Assembly (NCBI GenBank): GCA_934133155.1
Contig: CAKPAT010000056.1
Location: 1 to 7,794, forward strand
Length of the DNA: 7,794 nucleotides
Direction: 5' to 3'
Source: an uncultured Bacilli bacterium
GTDB lineage: Bacteria; Bacillota_I; Bacilli_A; RF39; UBA660
Below, one piece after another: positions 6,237-7,794 of this stretch (within the stretch, counting starts at the first letter, position 1; every line of letters begins with the position of its first letter). Made by a program: the position numbers and the translations under genes. The notes under the pieces were generated by a model. That model did no database searches. It saw only the letters and a program-made list of their open reading frames with translations, and was not told where the DNA came from.

Positions 6237-7008
6237 TTATATAGCAGCAACTATTTCTATAACCGCAAAGAACTTTACACATCATATAATCCTTTTTAGC
6301 ATCAAATTGGTTATCTGCATAAATCTTTTCTATGGTAGATATTGCCCAGTTTATAGTATTTTCGTAATCTTTTTTATTGAATGGGATTTCTGTAATTTTT
6401 TGTTCAAAAAAATGATTCCATATAATTTTAGTTGGAAATTGATTGTATTTATTATAAATAGCATTGCAATATAAATACATTTGATTTGAATAAGATTTAA
6501 AATTTGATAATTGATTTTTTAAAGGTTTTCCATCTTTTTTTAAAAAATGTGTTAATGATTTGTGGTCTATTAGGTACAATTCTTGATTTTTCTTGCTTTT
6601 AAGTATTAAATCTATATACGAAATAAAAGAATATTTATCTATTTTAAAAAGTATTTTATCTTCCACACCTACAATGTCATATTCTTTCATTTTTTTTAAG
6701 TCAAAATTCAAAAAATATTCTATGCCTTGGATATATTTTTTATCCATAATTGATTGTTTTGTCTTATAAAAAATATTATTTTCGTAATTATTCACATAAT
6801 CATTTATAGCTTCATCTAAATTCTTTTCATTTAAAAAAATATCCGCATTAATTTTATGTATAAAACTCCCGCTATCTGAATAAAAATTACCTTCATTAAT
6901 TTCATCTTTAGTAATTTTTTTATTATAAAAAGCATAAGGACATTGTTCGTATAAATGTAATGTAGAAAATGACCATATTATTTTATCTAATTCGTTTTTA
7001 TAACTCAT
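6220..7008 (-). CDS. RecB/Cas4/AddB-type PD-(D/E)XK nuclease with Fe-S cysteines
   Basis: The 262-residue product has the hallmarks of the RecB-like nuclease superfamily. It opens with FSTLHLYEQCPYAFY (14-28, Cys23), then shows His51 (GSFIHK), Asp133 in SYIDLIL, the catalytic D148-x-K150 in LIDHKS, and the QxxxY motif Q176-Y180. The C-terminus carries C244-x3-C248-x5-C254 (C255 adjacent), which together with Cys23 fits the four-cysteine Fe-S cluster of Cas4 and AddB. The role is probably exonucleolytic processing of DNA ends during phage replication or recombination. No Cas1, Cas2 or CRISPR repeats are nearby, so a CRISPR role is not suggested. The ATG lies 2 nt after the primase stop with AAAGAG upstream; the 3' end overlaps the polymerase gene. 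Confidence 0.87.
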   Translation of the reverse strand: MSYKNELDKIIWSFSTLHLYEQCPYAFYNKKITKDEINEGNFYSDSGSFIHKINADIFLNEKNLDEAINDYVNNYENNIFYKTKQSIMDKKYIQGIEYFLNFDLKKMKEYDIVGVEDKILFKIDKYSFISYIDLILKSKKNQELYLIDHKSLTHFLKKDGKPLKNQLSNFKSYSNQMYLYCNAIYNKYNQFPTKIIWNHFFEQKITEIPFNKKDYENTINWAISTIEKIYADNQFDAKKDYMMCKVLCGYRNSCCYINDENE

Positions 7009-7010
7009 CT

Positions 7011-7794
7011 CTATACCACTCTTTTTTTGTTTTTATAAAGTTTTTCAAAAATTTCTATTCCTTTATCGACTGGGCTATTTTTGGCTGTATATCCTCCTAA
7101 TAAATTTTGAGAATCTTCCATTATATATACATTAGTAAACTTTTTTAAAAGATTAATTGTTTTTGCAACATCTTTTGATAAATAAGATACATCACTATCA
7201 TATCCAAATGTAACGTCTACTTTCATCCTAATGATTAATCTAATTTGTTCATCTGTTAACGAATGCTTTTCTGCTGAACCAGAATTTTTATAATTCCATC
7301 CAAAGCATTTTAAAACGCTTTTAAAACTTTCAAATATAATAATTTCATTTTTTTCTTTTATGTAAGGAAGTGTTACATTCAGTCCCTGAATATAATCCAT
7401 CGTCCCTACAGGAAAATAATTAATATATTTCATCAAACCCATTGTTTTATAATCTTCAAAACGGGTTCTCCCTTTTATATTAATTAAATTACCCTCAATA
7501 TCTCTTACGGGATAAACAATTCTATTACTTCGATTGTCTATGCGAATATCAAAAAAATCTATTTCTTCTTGTCTAATACCTTCATTTAACCACTCTGGAA
7601 TTAATGTTTTAGTGTACTTATTATATTCACTTTCGCTTAATATAGGATGAACTATGGGAATACGTTTCTTTTTTATTTTTTTTAAATTCCTTAACATTTT
7701 TACTGTTGAAGAACAACACATATTAGACAACTCTACTTTTGCTAATTTACATGTCTTTTTTACAGCATTATCAAAATCAAGCCCTTCATAATCT
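7011..7794 (-). CDS. DnaG-type primase, 5' end outside the window
   Basis: The frame is open to the right edge, so this is a partial gene of at least 260 residues. A TTG at 7728-7730 or ATG at 7719-7721 inside it need not be the real start. The first visible residues (DYEGLDFDNAVKKTCKLA) resemble the end of a primase zinc-binding domain, which implies that the zinc finger lies beyond the edge. Counting from the first visible codon, a DnaG N-terminal core segment follows (IVYPVRDIEGNLINIKGR, about 92-109). Next comes a TOPRIM fold with Glu155 (IIFESFK), D199-x-D201 (FGYDSD) and a divergent KNSPVDKG in place of KDPDE. These acidic residues bind the metals used in primer synthesis. No DnaB-type helicase domain is fused at the C-terminus. 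The nuclease gene begins 2 nt downstream. It could be a TOPRIM primase-like protein of another subtype, but DnaG-type fits best. Confidence 0.85.
   Translation of the reverse strand, partial: DYEGLDFDNAVKKTCKLAKVELSNMCCSSTVKMLRNLKKIKKKRIPIVHPILSESEYNKYTKTLIPEWLNEGIRQEEIDFFDIRIDNRSNRIVYPVRDIEGNLINIKGRTRFEDYKTMGLMKYINYFPVGTMDYIQGLNVTLPYIKEKNEIIIFESFKSVLKCFGWNYKNSGSAEKHSLTDEQIRLIIRMKVDVTFGYDSDVSYLSKDVAKTINLLKKFTNVYIMEDSQNLLGGYTAKNSPVDKGIEIFEKLYKNKKRVV

Noticed and set aside
6220..7008. CRISPR-associated Cas4 acting in spacer acquisition
   Set aside because: The Fe-S nuclease signature also fits phage and AddB-type nucleases; no cas1, cas2, effector gene or direct-repeat array is present in the window.
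7728..7730. TTG as the real start of the primase gene
   Set aside because: The frame remains open to the window edge, and the upstream residues resemble the end of a primase zinc-binding domain, so the gene is better treated as truncated by the window.

Overview
The window looks like part of the genome of a low-GC bacteriophage (or integrated prophage) whose host is probably in the Clostridia, perhaps Lachnospiraceae-like. This rests on extreme AT richness, tightly packed genes all read from the minus strand with short gaps or small overlaps, a self-encoded replication set, and several protein types that I recall from clostridial phages and genomes. No virion, integrase or lysis gene is present, so a lytic phage cannot be told from a prophage. 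Transcription runs right to left, so the layout is given from high to low coordinates.

Replication and nuclease block (7794 to 2280). A DnaG-type primase enters from the right edge with its 5' end missing. It is followed by a PD-(D/E)XK nuclease of the RecB/Cas4/AddB type with a four-cysteine Fe-S signature, then a 1132-residue DnaE-like DNA polymerase III alpha subunit with a PHP domain, then a small ERCC4/XPF-type nuclease. The nuclease and polymerase genes overlap by 17 bp. The ERCC4 gene appears to have lost its natural start through one extra A next to an ATG. Several sampled 60-base lines in this block fall to roughly 13-20% G+C, though others reach the mid-30s.

Accessory block (2248 to 1). 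The sampled lines are richer in G+C (about 38-42%). A candidate sigma-70-type promoter lies at the junction. The genes in order are: an unknown phage protein with a Lys/Glu-rich helical tail; a 198-residue piece matching only the C-terminal part of a RecD2-like helicase; a trimeric-type dUTPase with an insert; and two tandem small proteins related to the PTS phosphocarrier HPr. Both HPr-like proteins lack the phosphorylatable histidine but keep the regulatory Ser46 region, as in Bacillus Crh. A possible further gene starts at the left edge.

How the genes may work together: primase and polymerase would copy the phage DNA, the two nucleases would process ends, flaps or recombination intermediates, and the dUTPase would keep uracil out of an AT-rich genome. 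The HPr/Crh-like pair is the most unusual content. By inference it could let the phage interfere with host carbon-catabolite signalling. No tRNA, rRNA, CRISPR array, insertion sequence or convincing terminator was found, and no intergenic gap exceeds about 60 bases.
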